A stretch of 64,000 bases of DNA from Mugil cephalus (GCF_022458985.1 NC_061772.1:29695501-29759500); one strand, 5' to 3'; positions 1-26,290 are shown, counted from the stretch's first letter. The notes: a model not told the origin generated them from the letters alone. Made by a program: numbers and translations.

Positions 1-419
1 TCCTCCTCCTCGCTTAAAACCCCTTTAGAAGCTCTGATGTCTTTTTTTTTTTTTATCTTTGGTAATAAAGTCAGGGAGAGAGGCCACAGAGAGGCATCAT
101 ACAAAACCCCCTAATCTATAAGAAACATGCACTATGAAAACTGAACAATGGCAGTCAAATACATAACCCTTATCCTTCAAACAGCAGGACATGAACGCGC
201 AGCTACTATCGTGGAATCAGAGCTGTTTCAAAGACAAGTCTATATTATGTTGTATGTTGTTGTTTTCCCGAAGTACGACACTTTGTGGTTTGTGACTGCT
301 GACAGGAGTCACTTTTTCAATGCATCAGACCAAACAGGCCATTTAATTAAGAATGCAAGACGCAGATTGATCCATGAGGAAAATATCCATTAGTCGCAGT
401 TTAATACAAAAAAGACTGG

Positions 420-950
420 AAGCACTCAGGGGGCGCTGTTAGCCTAGCTCTGCTCAGAAACTACCTTACACTGCAAACAAGGAATTTCAAGAGTATATCA
501 AAGAAATACATCTAATATTTTGTTCAGAGACAACAACTTTGTGCTTAACCTATTGGCAGATTTTTTATCTTTTTTTTTAATACAAGATGATTTGATTGAA
601 TATAAGAATATCTTGCTTCTTTCTAGTAATGCTGTTTTTGCAGTGTACTGTTTAGCTTAGCTACATAGCCTAGCTTAGCAGAAAGATTGGAACTAGGATG
701 ACAGATTATTTCTGCAGATAGAATAGAAGCAGGAAAGAAAAAAACTCAGAACAAAGTCTGGGATGCAGATTGTTCTGTAAGCTCTCTCTGAGCCTAGCTC
801 AGTCCAAAGATTAGAAGAAGATAACTTAGCACAAGCCTGAAAGTAGAGGGCGCTGTCAGCTTGGCTTTGGTTAAAGATTGGAAGCGTGGAGGAACAGTTA
901 AACCACACAGGCAATGAAATGATACATTTCCAGCTCCTAAAATATGATTT
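420..950. repeat. Diverged TTAGC-rich repeat block
   Basis: Phrases such as 'agggggcgctgttagcctag', 'agcctagcttagcagaaaga' and 'gagggcgctgtcagcttgg' recur here in loose tandem. They match the better-preserved units at 1,960-2,690. The type resembles a widespread teleost repeat with a TTAGCTTAGC...AAAGACTGGAA core, recalled from memory. Boundaries are approximate. I see no coding content. Confidence 0.55.
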
Positions 951-1958
951 ACTATCTTGTTAGTTGTGAGCATTTAGAGTTTTGGACCATTTCTGAAGTA
1001 GCTTATTGTTTCAGTTCTATTTCCATGGCGGGTTAATTGCGCATTCAGAGTGCACTGAGCAACGTCAGCTTGTCGCCGCACATCGTCGGCTTCCATTAAA
1101 AATGCATTGGATCTTGTTGCTATTTCGCCGCCAGTGTGAACGCAGCATAAAGTAGCAAGGGCTCAAGCTGTGCACATATGTTCTTTTGAGAAAAGAATAG
1201 TCAAAACAAAAAATGTCTGAAGTGTTGTGGGTTGAGGGGCTGATGTTGTTGTCGTCATCCCCCCCCCTCACACCCTGCCAACAGTCTGTTCTGATCCTGT
1301 TTCACCGAGCCTGACTTCTGCATGGTGCAAAACCACTGCTGTGCACCCTTGGGCGCCTGAAGATGCACTTTTGTAGTTTTGTATCTTTTAGCAATCAGCT
1401 GCTGCCGACAAACAAGGCAGCAGCTGTGTTCCTCTTGTACTCGCCGCACAACCCCACCCCAGCCCAAACCGAGCCCTCATGCAGGAGCACAACTCTGATA
1501 GTATCTCGCCACTGGATGAAGCCAGTAAAGATAAGAATATTTATGATCCCGGTGCACAATCGTACTGTATTATTTATTTGAGAGTGTTGCTGGATTGTAT
1601 CAATGACCTTGGTGCTGCGATATCTGGTTTTAATGCTCGCTTCCTGTCTTTCAACTTTCGGAACAAACCCTCCCTGTCCTGTTAAAATGATAAATGATAA
1701 AAAGCTTCTTTTCTTCAGCCGGGAGAACAAATGCAGCCTCATTGTTTATCCTGGTGACAGGGGCACAGCAACCGGGCAGAGGCACACAAAAGATAATTTT
1801 ATAATCTACCTTAACATTTTTTGCTGCAGTGTGCATGCTATGATCAGTCAGCCTGAAAAATCCAAGTTTTTCATTTCCATCAAAAGGTCTTTATTAAAAA
1901 GTATCATGACCCTTCAAGTGATCACAAAGGGACCTTATTAAATTCAATTCATGGAGGG
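951..1958. other. Intergenic stretch with no recognised feature
   Basis: Several overlapping short open frames of 60-115 codons occur on both strands. None has a recognisable domain, coding-like base composition or splice-consistent neighbours. I see no repeat or regulatory site here that I can support. Confidence 0.5.
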
Positions 1959-2690
1959 GAAATTGTTAGCTTGGCCTTGCACAAAGACCAGAAATGGAGC
2001 AAAATCTGTTAGCCAGGCTTAGCGAACTGAGAGAATGCAGAGGAGTCAATGTTAGCTTACCTTAGCACAAAAACTGGAAGCACAGCAAAACTGTAAACCT
2101 GGCTTATTGCAAAGAACGAAAGGAGGAGGACAATTGTTAGCTCAGTCTCACACAGAGACTAGAAATGGGGCAAATCTTTTAGCCCGACTTAGCGAAAAGA
2201 TTGGAGGTAAACAGAAATTGTTAGCTCAGCCTATCGCAAAGACTGGAAACAGGAAAACTGTTAGCCTGACTTTGCCAAAAGGTTGGAGGTAAATAGAAAC
2301 GATTAGATTAGCCTATCGCTACGCTATTAGCCCAGTTTAGTGAAAAGATTGCAGGTAGATAGAAATTGTTAGCTTGTTAGACCAGAGACTAGAGACGGGG
2401 CAAAACTTTTAGTCTGGCTTAGGGAAAAAATTGGAGTTAAACAGATATTGTTAGCATGGCCCAACGCAAAGACTAGAAACTGAGAAAAACTGTTAGTCCA
2501 GCTTAATGAAAAGAATGGAGGGGAAGAATTGTTACTTTAGCCTATTGCAAAGACTAGAAATGGGGCAAAACTGTTAGCCTGGCTTAGCAAAAACATTAGA
2601 GGTGAACAGAAATTGTTAGCTTAGCTTATCGCAAAGTCTAGAAATGGCAGAAAGAATGCTAGTCAGACTGTTAGCCACATACAAGCTACT
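1959..2690. repeat. Tandem array of ~85-bp TTAGC-rich units
   Basis: About eight degenerate units follow one another. Each contains a piece like 'attgttagctcagcctatcg', then 'caaagactagaaatggggca', then 'ctgttagcctggcttagcga' and 'aaaagattggaggtaaacag'. Units differ by point changes and small indels, so the array is old. It lies in the intergenic space upstream of the esterase gene. The unit resembles a dispersed teleost repeat that I recall, here amplified locally. Confidence 0.85.
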
Positions 2691-3751
2691 TTTTAACAAC
2701 TGATGCAGAGTAGAGCCTTTTATAAAATAATTTTTGATTATTTATTTAAGTACGAAAGTTTACTTTATTTACACCTGAAAACTGATTCTTTAATAATTTG
2801 TTCTCCTTTTGTTTTCTCTGTTTTTTATTTACTTGTTTTGCTGCTGCATGTGCATCTTAACAATAGTTTATTTAAGAAGGTAAAAATGCATTAACCATTG
2901 ATATAATCATTCTTTACATCGTGCAAAGCCCTCCTCATTAGTAGTGAGTCTTCTCCTTGTTATCCTCATATTCTCATATTCTCTGAATCAGCTGTGGGGA
3001 GAGTTCTGGTTCTAAAATCAACGCAGTGAATCTGACAGTGCCGTTGTGGTTTTACATGAAATCCCACACAGATCACAAGACAGAAATAGAAAGACTTTGT
3101 TGTCAGCTCTGTGTCAGGCCCTGGTGTGGGGTTTTTTTTTTGTGTGTCTGATGAGTGATTGCAGCAGTTTGCATCAGTGGTTTCAGGGTTCTGATTCAGA
3201 AAGTTGCTTTTCTTTAAAAAAAGTAAAAATTATTATTGAGGTCTGATCTCTGGTGTTTCACACATGTGATTTGTTTTTTTCTGCACTCACAGATCGACCT
3301 TATAAATCTGTCGTCTTGTGAGTGATTACTGCGACTCAAAGCATTTCCTCTTTATTTGGAGGAAACGGTAACTTTCATTTCCTGCATGCTTTAAGTTGAT
3401 ACTAAAGCTTTCTCAGCGTCTTGAGTTTGTTTTGTCTCCTTCTTCTTGAGCAACAGTTTAATGGCTCCTACTGCAGAAACTGACAGAATAAAATGCAAAA
3501 TGGCAATAACAACAAGAAGGAACAACAACAGAGCAACACAAAGACACGAAGTGCTCACAGTGTAACCCACACTGATCCAGAAATAGACAAAATACCAATA
3601 AAGAAACACAAAGTGACACAAAACAATCACACTGTGACGCAAAATGGCAACAAAAAGATGCAAATCAACCACAAAGACAAAGACACACAAGAAAGAAAGA
3701 CAGAAAATGATCACAAACAATACAAAAAAAGGTAAGTGACATGAAGTTACT
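2691..3751. other. AT-rich intergenic stretch, nothing recognised
   Basis: It is AT-rich with runs of T and A. From 3,490 to 3,735 it is rich in AAC and CACAAA words, which opens a low-complexity 80-codon frame on + and a hydrophobic 137-codon frame on -. Neither looks like a protein family. No gene is supported. Confidence 0.5.
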
Positions 3752-3899
3752 TTAACCTCCTGAGACCTGAGCTTTTGTTCATTGTGTATTTTTAATTTCT
3801 CCATTTCTCTGTATTTGAGTTTAATAGGACCAAAGACCTATAAAAACGAATCATCGTCTTTGAACAGGAAGTAGTTTCTCAGGGTCTCAGGAGGCTAAA
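3752..3899. mobile_element. TTAA-flanked MITE, short copy
   Basis: It starts TTAACCTCCTGAGACCT. Its end, AGGGTCTCAGGAGGCTAAA, is the reverse complement of the start with small changes. The terminal inverted repeat and TTAA-like flanks (TTAA left, TAAA right) fit a non-autonomous element of a TTAA-targeting superfamily such as piggyBac or Kolobok. Related termini lie at 8,620, 45,190 and 57,408. No transposase is present. Confidence 0.75.
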
Positions 3900-4019
3900 G
3901 GATGGTTATTTGTCGAGAATCAATTAATGTTACTTCCTCTTTTGCTCTGATTGGTTGGAAGACTCTTCAGTTGCGTGCAGAGATGTTTCTGTTTTAAAAA
4001 TTAGAGGAGACAAATTTTC

Positions 4020-4243
4020 TTGTCATCATGTACTTTGAGAAAAACATTTGAGAAATTTTGAGAAAAAAAGTCACAATTTTGAGAAAAAAGTTTAAATACT
4101 TAGTCTAATAGCCCAAATACTCTGAGTATGGGCCGTACCATAGACATACGGTACCGCTGGTTTAAAGGTCCACTTTATTTTGACTTTTTTCTCAAAATTG
4201 TATTTCAGCTTTTTTCCCTTTTCCTCAAAGTACATGATGAAAA
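4020..4243. mobile_element. Foldback (hairpin) element
   Basis: The left arm begins tcatcatgtactttgag at 4,023. The right arm ends ctcaaagtacatgatga at 4,240, its reverse complement. Inside, TTTTGAGAAAAAA-type words on the left mirror TTTTTTCTCAAAA on the right. The centre carries 'ccatagacatacggtaccgc'. The structure indicates a small foldback or MITE-like element of unknown superfamily. Confidence 0.6.
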
Positions 4244-5650
4244 AAAAGAAAAACTCTCATGGGTGGCCCCAATACTCTTCCCCCAGTGTTCTGTTGATAC
4301 ACATAGAACATAAAAAAAGAGATAACATCAGCTATAAGCAGGACTGGGCATCACTACTGATTCCCTGATTTCAAATCATTCCAAAAAAAATAAAAAAAAA
4401 TCAATTTCACAACAATTTTACTTGGAATTGAAGTTAATGTTGTTTTGGATTCCAGATATTTGTCATATATCCACAATATTTTCCCTCTAGTGTCTTTTCT
4501 TCTTTGTCATCATACTTTTAAACCCAATCAGCTTCTGTAATCTTCTGGATCTCCCTCAAATGTGAACTAATCTGGTTGTTCAGCCTCATGACAAGTTGAG
4601 AGAACCACACAACATAATAGAGGCAATGTAAAGGCTTAGTGAGAGACTGTTGGGAATATCAGCAATTTTTTTTGTTTTGTTTTGCCACATTTGCTATATG
4701 TTAAAATGAAAGCTGAATTTCAGGTTATTTTTATTACCTCCTACACTGCTCTGAAAAACACCATCCTTTAAGCAGAAAAATATAAATGTAGGACACGGTT
4801 CTGGCATTCAAGGTACTTTTTCCTTTACATTGCCTGATTGTAACGTCATGCACTGTAGGACAAACGGTTGGCAAAGGAAAGGGGCTGTAACATCTAAGAT
4901 TAATCCACAATAATGGGTAACAAAAAAAAAAAAAGTAATTTGGTTCTGCTTCATTTGAAGTGAGCTTTTAAAATTCCTGCCAGCGAGGCAACCTGCAATC
5001 ACACACACAAAAATGGTTCGATGCCATTCATAAGTCACAGTGTAATTCAGGGCCTCCTGGCTCGCTGCTGCAGACGAATGCTTCAACACAGAGAGTAAAC
5101 AAGATTCTGAAAGCGTGCTAATATTATCCAGCTGGGTGAAAGTGAAACCAATCAGTCCCTTTTTCCTCTTTTCTGCCCCATTCCTGAGCTGTAGCAGTGT
5201 AGAGGGAAACATTACTGCTGCTGAATGAGCGGAAATTTGAAAACAAGATGAAATAGCTGCTTCATCGGGGGCAAAAGCAAATGTGTTCATTACGCAGAAA
5301 AAAAACAAACTGTCATTGCCAGTGAAGTGAAAGTCAAAAGAAACGTTTGACTATGTGAAGCCTCTCACGTCTGTGTTAATAATGAGTCTTAAACCCTGAA
5401 GCATCTATTTAATTTATCGCCCTCTTGTAACTTTACCGGACAAAAATATGTCCAAAAACTTAATTGATTAATACTTTTTTCTGATTTTTTTCTGTATAAA
5501 TCTCTTAAACCACTTCAGCACTTTACAAAACTACCACAAATTCAATTTTTCTGAGGAATTTTAACCCTTTAAATGCCAATTTGATTCCTTGAAGTAACTG
5601 TAGTTTTTATGAAAAACAAAACAAAAACAAACGACATGTGTCCATGAGGT
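4244..5650. other. Intergenic stretch, part of it low in repeats
   Basis: The outer parts are AT-rich with no recognised feature. Positions 4,940-5,320 are more even in composition and free of obvious repeats. They lie in an open 166-codon minus-strand frame (4,808-5,308) with no domain I recognise. It could be conserved non-coding DNA, but the sequence alone cannot show that. Confidence 0.35.
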
Positions 5651-5654
5651 GAAT

Positions 5655-5860
5655 GTGAAGAGAAACTGGGTCAAAGTCCTGACCTTAATCCAATAGAAAT
5701 GTTGTAGCATCAGCTGATGAGAGGAAACCACCAACATCTCACAACTGAACTGGTTCTGTTCTGAGGAATGGGATCAAATTCCTCCAACTGATCAGCTGTT
5801 ACCACAAACATTCAGCTACAAGGAGCTCACAGCAGACACTGGAAACAAAGCTTTACATAC
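5655..5860 (+). pseudogene. Tc1-like transposase relic (C-terminal part)
   Basis: The stretch 'caaagtcctgaccttaatcc' followed by 'aatagaaatgttgtagcatc' reads like the SPDLNPIEMLW segment of Tc1-like transposases. That segment carries the last acidic catalytic region. Downstream 'gaggaatgggatcaaattcc' matches the EEWxKIP segment of the same family. The frame is broken by substitutions and indels, and no inverted repeats were identified at its ends. It is a dead fragment of a DNA transposon. Confidence 0.75.
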
Positions 5861-7380
5861 TCTTTGCAACTAGCAGATACGTACAAATGATTCATCACCA
5901 TTTAATATCTTTCTTTGCAGACTATTCATATACAGCAACCGAATGATGAGCTGTGGTCTCAGGGGTTAAACTGACAGCGAAAGACTGAAACCAAACTAAT
6001 TATTGCCTCCATGGATGAGACATTTAAAGACATCACTGCGTCTCTTCTAAGTCGATGCGTATCGATGATTAAAATGGCTGACTGGGCAGGAACCCAACCA
6101 TCCCGGACTCTCAGTCAATGCCCCTGATCAAACTATTAGTGAAAACATTTAACTGGGTCCAAGCAGGCAGTCCTCAGCTTCGATCCATATTGATTCTACT
6201 AATGTGGTTTCTGTTACCTTGGTTGTTACAGAGCCACTTCAATGGACTCTCGGCTCATTGTGGCCCCGCATCCATCGACTGTGGTAAATAACCGACTCAG
6301 AGGTAGATAACTGAGCAATGAGCCAGGTGAGGCCGTTCCTGCCCTGTGGTTAAATGAGACGTGAAATCACTGCAAGAAAACAGCTGACCCGCATGGACTC
6401 TAGATGTAATAATGTAAAACAAGATTAAAACTGTGGTTTCCAGTCATGTGACAAGCCACAAAGAAAAAACAAGAGTATTTCTAGAGTATTTTCCCCTTTG
6501 AACTACTGTATTTTACAAAAATATACAAAAAGATAACATCCACAACACAAAGTTATAAAATAATTCCAATACTTTGAACAGTAGGTGGATTTATCCGGCT
6601 CTTTAACATAAGTCATATTTGGAAAAAGTGTTTTAGTCTGGTTCCGCCAACATATAGAAGCCAGAGGTTATACTGCAACCAGCCATCAGGGGGAGATCAA
6701 GAGGTTTTTTCTATATTGGCCATTTTTATATAAAAATGTTGACTTACGTGCCCTTAAAATGGTGTTGTGTTTGTCACGTTCACAAGGAAACAAATAATTC
6801 ATAACTTATAAGTGGGAATTTTCAATGAGGTCACAGTTCAGTCTTTAAACTTGCACAAGAAGAAGCAAACATGAAAATGAAAAGTGACAAAATATACGAA
6901 AAGTGAGTTTGTTTTGGTCTCTATAGCTAATTTCTCTGTTCATGACAACTGCATAAGGAGCATTTCTTTAGATCTCTTCTTTTGAATTATTAATAAATTA
7001 ACTGCATCACCCACCACATACAATCAGATTTATATGCTCACACATACAAGAAATTTGATTGGTGCAATAAAAAAGCTAAAAAGTAACATCAGGGAAAACT
7101 CATGCTCTACTTATTTGATTAGCTGCTAGCTTGAACTACCAAGATGGCCACTACCAAAGACACCAAACAGAGCCTCAAAACCTCTCTTCACCATGCTCTC
7201 TGGATCATGCAGTCCACACCAATAACAATTTAATTACTTAAACGGAAGCTTTTCTTTTAATTTTATTTAAAATTGTTGTTTTATTGGCCGTTTATGATAT
7301 TTTTAACCTCAACGATGCGTCTAAAGTCAGTTTGTTTTCTTAACCTGTTGGTGAAACCAGTTTTAGGGTACTGTCCCTTT
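5861..7380. other. Intergenic stretch upstream of the esterase gene
   Basis: No open frame with a recognisable product, no tandem array and no clear element was found. It is moderately AT-rich. The last part leads into the GC-richer promoter region at about 7,380. Confidence 0.45.
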
Positions 7381-7508
7381 AAGAAGCCAAGCGTCCGTTA
7401 AGCGCATGCGCACTCTGCCCAGGCAGCGCTGAACTAAATGCGTCAACTTTTTGTTTTCCTCTTGTTTGGAGCGTGTTCCCGTTTTGTTTTGGGAGTTTAT
7501 AGGACATG
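7381..7508 (+). promoter_or_regulatory. Inferred promoter and untranslated first exon of the esterase gene
   Basis: An NRF1-like palindrome, AGCGCATGCGCA, lies at 7,401-7,412. It is followed by a CpG-containing stretch and a strong donor, ATG|GTGAGTAATG, at 7,508/7,509. The next good acceptor before the esterase coding start is at 9,861/9,862, so this is the likely exon 1. The exact transcription start is not visible. If spliced as inferred, the leader contains two upstream ATGs (7,438 and 7,506). Both open frames end in the next exon before or just past the main start. Confidence 0.5.
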
Positions 7509-8315
7509 GTGAGTAATGAAAGTGCACTTGTCATTTCTTCTGCACTCGTGTGAAATGTGACATTTAAAGTTGTTGAGCCAGAAAAGGAAAGTTTACGGTT
7601 TGGAAAACTGTGAATCTGAGCAGATTAAAAAAAAAAAAACATGGTTTCACAAAAGTCATGTCAAAAGGTGAAACTGCAATTTATTTTTTGTTTTCAGTCC
7701 TGAAACTTTAGATAACTAATTTTTTTCTGCGTCTTTTTTGTTTGGCTGAGCACTGACCCAAATCTGTGTTGTACTGGTTGGACTGGTTGGAATCTGTTGA
7801 CACTTGTTTTGTGTTCCCTGTGTATCCGCTTATTGTTCCTCACATTCCTTTTTTCCTTTTCCCTTTTCCTTTTAGGACAATAACTCAAGTACTTATACTT
7901 TACCTGAACGTAATTTTGATTTCATGCCAAACTTTATTTCAACTCCAACGCATGTGAGAAAGAAGCAGCTGCGTCTAGGACTTCTCGTTTTTCTAAGTAA
8001 TAATAATTTAAAGAGTCTTAAAAATATCGGAAATGATTTGATAGTACACACTAATAAATATCATAGATATATGTTTAGAACCAGACATGATTTGGCTTTG
8101 TTTTTAAAGACACCATACAATATTGCAGCTGAACCGTGAGGTTCGACAAGTCTCCACAGACGTCTGGGATAAAAATGTGTGAGCCATAGATCAGGGAATA
8201 GAACCAAAATTGTTTCTTTCTAAAGCTCCTGAGCGTTCCCAGGAGCATCGACTTTTTAAATGGAGCTCTTTCAGATATGGGGCAACTTCCCGAAAGGACG
8301 ACTGTCTCGGCAGCT

Positions 8316-8470
8316 CTGCATCAGTTAGTCCTCTTTGGAGAGCTGTCTGATGAATTAAGTTTACGTTTAAAGGAGTTTAAGAGCCTGAGTGGAGGGGAAT
8401 AAAAGGTGTCTGTTTAGATATTAGTCAAAAACTGACCTATTTGTGCAGAACTTCCAGCACAGGATCCCCA
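8316..8470. repeat. Direct repeat, first copy
   Basis: The words 'tagtcctctttggagagctg', 'tctgatgaattaagtttacg' and 'acctatttgtgcagaacttc' recur in the same order and orientation, slightly changed, at 9,605-9,706. The two copies flank about 1.1 kb of nested repeats. They may be a local duplication or two copies of one dispersed element. Confidence 0.65.
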
Positions 8471-8499
8471 CAGAAGCGTGGAGGTGTAAAGATCGAGCA

Positions 8500-9450
8500 G
8501 TGCTCACAGCCATAGACTGTACATAAAGATGGAGCAGCTCCTCTAAAGTGAAGACAAAATATAACGTTAATGCACATTCAAGTGTCGAGTTATTTGACAC
8601 TTTAGAAACAGGATGTGGCTTAACCTCCCGATGCCCTGCGTCCTCATATGGGGACATTGGGTTTTATGTCTGTGGCAGCTTATTCTGCTTCAGTTAGACC
8701 TCTTGTCCTCATAAGTGGACGTTTTAGTCTGCCATCTAGTGGTAGAAAAGGGTCACTACACTAGTCGGTGTAAGAACATGATTTCAGCGGATCCGTTGTG
8801 CAGCGGATAATGAAAGTGATGAAAGTGAACAAAGTACACAAGCTCATCAGATTTGTAACTTGTTTATTTATACTTATTAACTTCTCTAGTTTGATGTGAT
8901 TTAACAAATTCTGTCAGTAGTAACGAGCTACAATGTCACCAGTTAGCAAGTACTCGTTTGAGGACGTTGGGATATTATTGGCTGCAATCTTGTTTTTGCA
9001 CAGCAAAGTTCTGAAATATATAGTTTTATATTTTGTTACACATTGGCCACGTTATTGTAATATACAGTGAAATCATCCCTGTGTCCACACATGAGGACAT
9101 TTTTTTTTGTTTGTTTTTTATTCTTCTTGGATGCTACTAATCCCAGATACCTTGGAGAAATTAAAAATACATAGAAAATAAAAGCTCGGGTCTCAGGAGG
9201 ATAATGGTGATCTCCAGTTGCCATGCCAACCACTCTGTAAAGGGGTCCCGTGGGAACGTGAGAGTCGTAAAAACTATTTTAAAAAATAAATGCTGTGTAT
9301 AATCCAACATTTACTTGTAGCTGGTGGAGGTAGAGCAGAGCGTAGTATTAATCAAATGAAAACGTGGGTGAGTCGGGAGGAAGTGTGGTTGGGTCATCGA
9401 TATCTTCACTCTCAAACCGTGCTGATCATTTTCTGGGTATAAAAAACACA
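8500..9450 (+). mobile_element. Interspersed repeat C, interrupted by a MITE
   Basis: The left part (8,500-8,619) has 'ccatagactgtacataaaga', 'gagcagctcctctaaagtga' and 'actttagaaacaggatgtgg'. The right part (from about 9,298) resumes with 'tacttgtagctggtggaggt'. The same two parts are contiguous at 41,195-41,735. A TTAA MITE at 8,620-9,204 splits this copy. The family appears non-coding and is not identified. Confidence 0.7.
8620..9204. mobile_element. TTAA-flanked MITE, long copy nested in another repeat
   Basis: It opens TTAACCTCCCGATGCCCTGC and closes GGGTCTCAGGAGGATAA, giving imperfect terminal inverted repeats with TTAA/ATAA flanks. The inner 'gcgtcctcatatggggac' and 'cagcttattctgcttcag' are shared with the copy at 57,408-57,760. 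Insertion inside repeat C makes it younger than its host. Confidence 0.75.
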
Positions 9451-9604
9451 AAAAGTCTGTTTTTAAATATAAATATGAATAATAATATCGGGGAGCAGAC
9501 TCACACTCTTCTTCTTTGACCAGTTTTGACCAGTAGTCACCAGGAGACACTAAATTGAGCTTCAGAACCTGTCTTCATCATGTCATTTAATTATTTGATT
9601 AAAT

Positions 9605-9706
9605 TCAAATTAGTCCCCTTTGGAGACCTGTCTGATAAATTAAGTTTGCATTTTAAGAGAGTGTACGACCTATTTGTGCAGAACTTCAAGCACCGAGTCT
9701 GTTTAA
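9605..9706. repeat. Direct repeat, second copy
   Basis: It carries 'tagtcccctttggagacctg', 'tctgataaattaagtttgca' and 'acctatttgtgcagaacttc', matching 8,316-8,470 in the same order. It lies just upstream of the first coding exon of the esterase gene. Confidence 0.65.
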
Positions 9707-9711
9707 ATGCT

Positions 9712-9785
9712 CATCACCTGCAATAGGAACCGTTCTGTGAAGCACGGCTGTGGTAGCATCATGCTAAAAGACTCCAAAGAACCAG
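9712..9785 (+). pseudogene. Short Tc1-like transposase fragment
   Basis: The sequence 'gtgaagcacggctgtggtag' plus 'catcatgct' encodes VKHGCGSIML, which matches the VKHGGGSIMLWG segment of Tc1-like transposases. It is open to the esterase coding exon on the same frame. That join is fortuitous, because an acceptor at 9,861 intervenes. Too little remains to define a subfamily. Confidence 0.6.
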
Positions 9786-9868
9786 GCAGCGATTCAGCTT
9801 TCAGCACCTCGACTAAAAGCAAACAGCCAACAACACACTTTACTTTTCTTTCCCCCTCCAGAGTGAAG

Positions 9869-24305
<14,437 letters not shown>

Positions 24306-25203
24306 GCGCACACAGCGTCACGCTGATGACTTCTGCTTCATCCGCCTCAGACTGACTGCAGTTTGAAAACCTCACCGGAAATGCAGCGTTTTTATGGGTT
24401 TGAAGTTCAGCCTTCATGTCTTAATTTTACATTCTGAAGCGTTAACGGCAGCCATGTTCGTGTTTGAATCTCTTGATCCCCAGTGGTGTCTCTTCATGCA
24501 GATCATTTTGGTTTTGTAAACGGAAAGCTTGACTTCCTGCGTAGCTGCAAACCACTAGGGGAGAGCTTTAGTGTTTTAACTTGGGTGAATTTAGCTCAAA
24601 GTGGGAGAATAAGCTTGAAGGAAGCATGTCGACCAGAGTAAATGACCAAAGTGAAATGCATCATGGGATTTAGGAGTCGTATGAAATATGAGGAAAGTGA
24701 CCATGCAGGAAGCTCTATTGTCCAGAATATATGAGATGCATAGGAAGATGCATTTCCCTGATCTCATGAAATGCTCCAGAAAAAAGAAAAGCTGCTTTTA
24801 TTTTTTATTCTTTAAAGACAAAAAGCTATTTTAAACATGTAAACGTTTAGAAAGTATTCCGTCCTACAAAAAGCGCACTTTAATTGGCTTACTGTGCAAA
24901 AATAACTCCTTTTTGCACATGACATTCCAAAACAATCGCAGCCCTGATGAAATGTCAAGGCTCATATTCCTTCAGCCTGTCGTCCTGATTGTAAATAATC
25001 CAGAGAACAAATATCTCTAAATCAACTGAACCGTCCTCCAACAAATGACGTTTCTCAGCAGACGCCTCCATCACTGTCAGTCATCGCTCTGCTCTGACAG
25101 ACGACATGTTTATAACCACTTCGCTGTTACTCTTCCGTCCAAATGTTAGAACTGATGGACGGTCGCAGTGACTGCAAACTGAAGTTCTTCCTCTTAAATT
25201 AAA
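24306..25203 (+). promoter_or_regulatory. Probable esterase 3' UTR with poly(A) signal
   Basis: After the TGA at 24,303-24,305 there is no further in-phase exon. ATTAAA at 25,198-25,203 is followed about 20 bp later by a GT-rich run (25,223-25,241), the usual layout of a vertebrate poly(A) site. A second candidate, AATAAA at 27,149-27,154, would place a whole interspersed repeat inside the UTR. I prefer the first. Confidence 0.5.
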
Positions 25204-25639
25204 TTTTGGGGGTTGATGCAGCTCGGTGTGTGTGTGTGTGACGTTTCATCTTTTTCAAGCGAGTTACTGAGAAAAAGTCTTGATATTCAGTTTATAGGTT
25301 AAAACAGCTTGAATCTACTTTTATTTAGACACTGCTTCCTTAAAAATGTCCTTAATTCACAGTTAATACCAGCCAGCGGTTCTTCTTTTAAGTTAGTGAT
25401 TAATAGGAGTTAATTTATTAGAATTTGGTAACTTTATTTATAAAACTACAAAATGATACAGATTTCCAAACTAAATTTTGATATTGGGCCGTTCCACAAG
25501 ACAACAAGAGGTCAACATTAGCTAGTAAATGCCCAACAATTCTAATATAATTATAATCTATCCTGAACCTTTATGTTTCCCACTTCACCCATTAGAAAAT
25601 CCAGCCTCGCTGACTCATGTTTTGGATGCGCACTAAGAA

Positions 25640-26290
25640 TAGACCCTTCACGGCCTCCGTCACTGTGACGTCTGGCGTTAGCTGGAGGCAAAACAGAGGG
25701 AAGCTGGAATCAAACACTGTCACTTTCAAAAAAAAAAGTCGACTTTGCTTGAAGGTGATTAAAAGGAAAGATCGAAGTGAAACACACACATTTAATATCA
25801 GGTCAGATTAATATCTTATACTTAATCAGTTTCAACCTGGATAACGTTATGGATCAAAACTGTGACTGAAATCACATTAAGTTAATCATTATTTGGAGGA
25901 TTCTTAATACATGCTAATGCTAACCACTAGCTAACACATCGTTAGCTGTATGTTTCAGGGGCGTCCAAGCAGAAGTTGCATTTACTACGTTACACTCCAC
26001 AGTGGTTCCACTTACTTCTTGTAATATCTTTGTTGGAGAAGCTTCACTTGATAAAGACAGACCAGACTTCGTCCCCTCTGGTCAATTTTTATTTTATTTA
26101 TTTTTTTTTTTAAATAACACTCATGTTCTCAGGGAGTGAGTATATTAGTATATTCTCTCATCCATTATTGGCAAAACATGAAATATGCTAATTGGCGTTT
26201 ATAATCTATAGTCTTTGAGATGTTTTGCCTCCAGTTAAGCCCCGCCCCTCAAAAACCATCACACTGTTTACAAACTGTGAAGGGGTTTAT
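25640..26290 (+). mobile_element. Interspersed repeat E, copy 1
   Basis: It starts 'agacccttcacggcctccgt'. It ends near 'ctgtgaaggggttt', which inverts the start (CCTTCAC / GTGAAGG). Long stretches match 43,212-43,985 in the same order, for example 'gtccaagcagaagttgcatt' and 'tgtaatatctttgttggaga'. The inverted ends suggest a DNA transposon derivative. No transposase is recognised. Confidence 0.7.

Noticed and set aside
3391..3804. 137-codon hydrophobic minus-strand frame
   Set aside because: It is the complement of a low-complexity AAC/CACAAA-rich stretch and gives residue runs, not a domain. It also overlaps a MITE end.
9707..9868. Upstream extension of the esterase frame to an ATG at 9,707
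   Set aside because: The extension runs through a Tc1 transposase fragment and across a good acceptor (tccccctccag at 9,861). The ATG at 9,869 gives a normal type II N-terminus.
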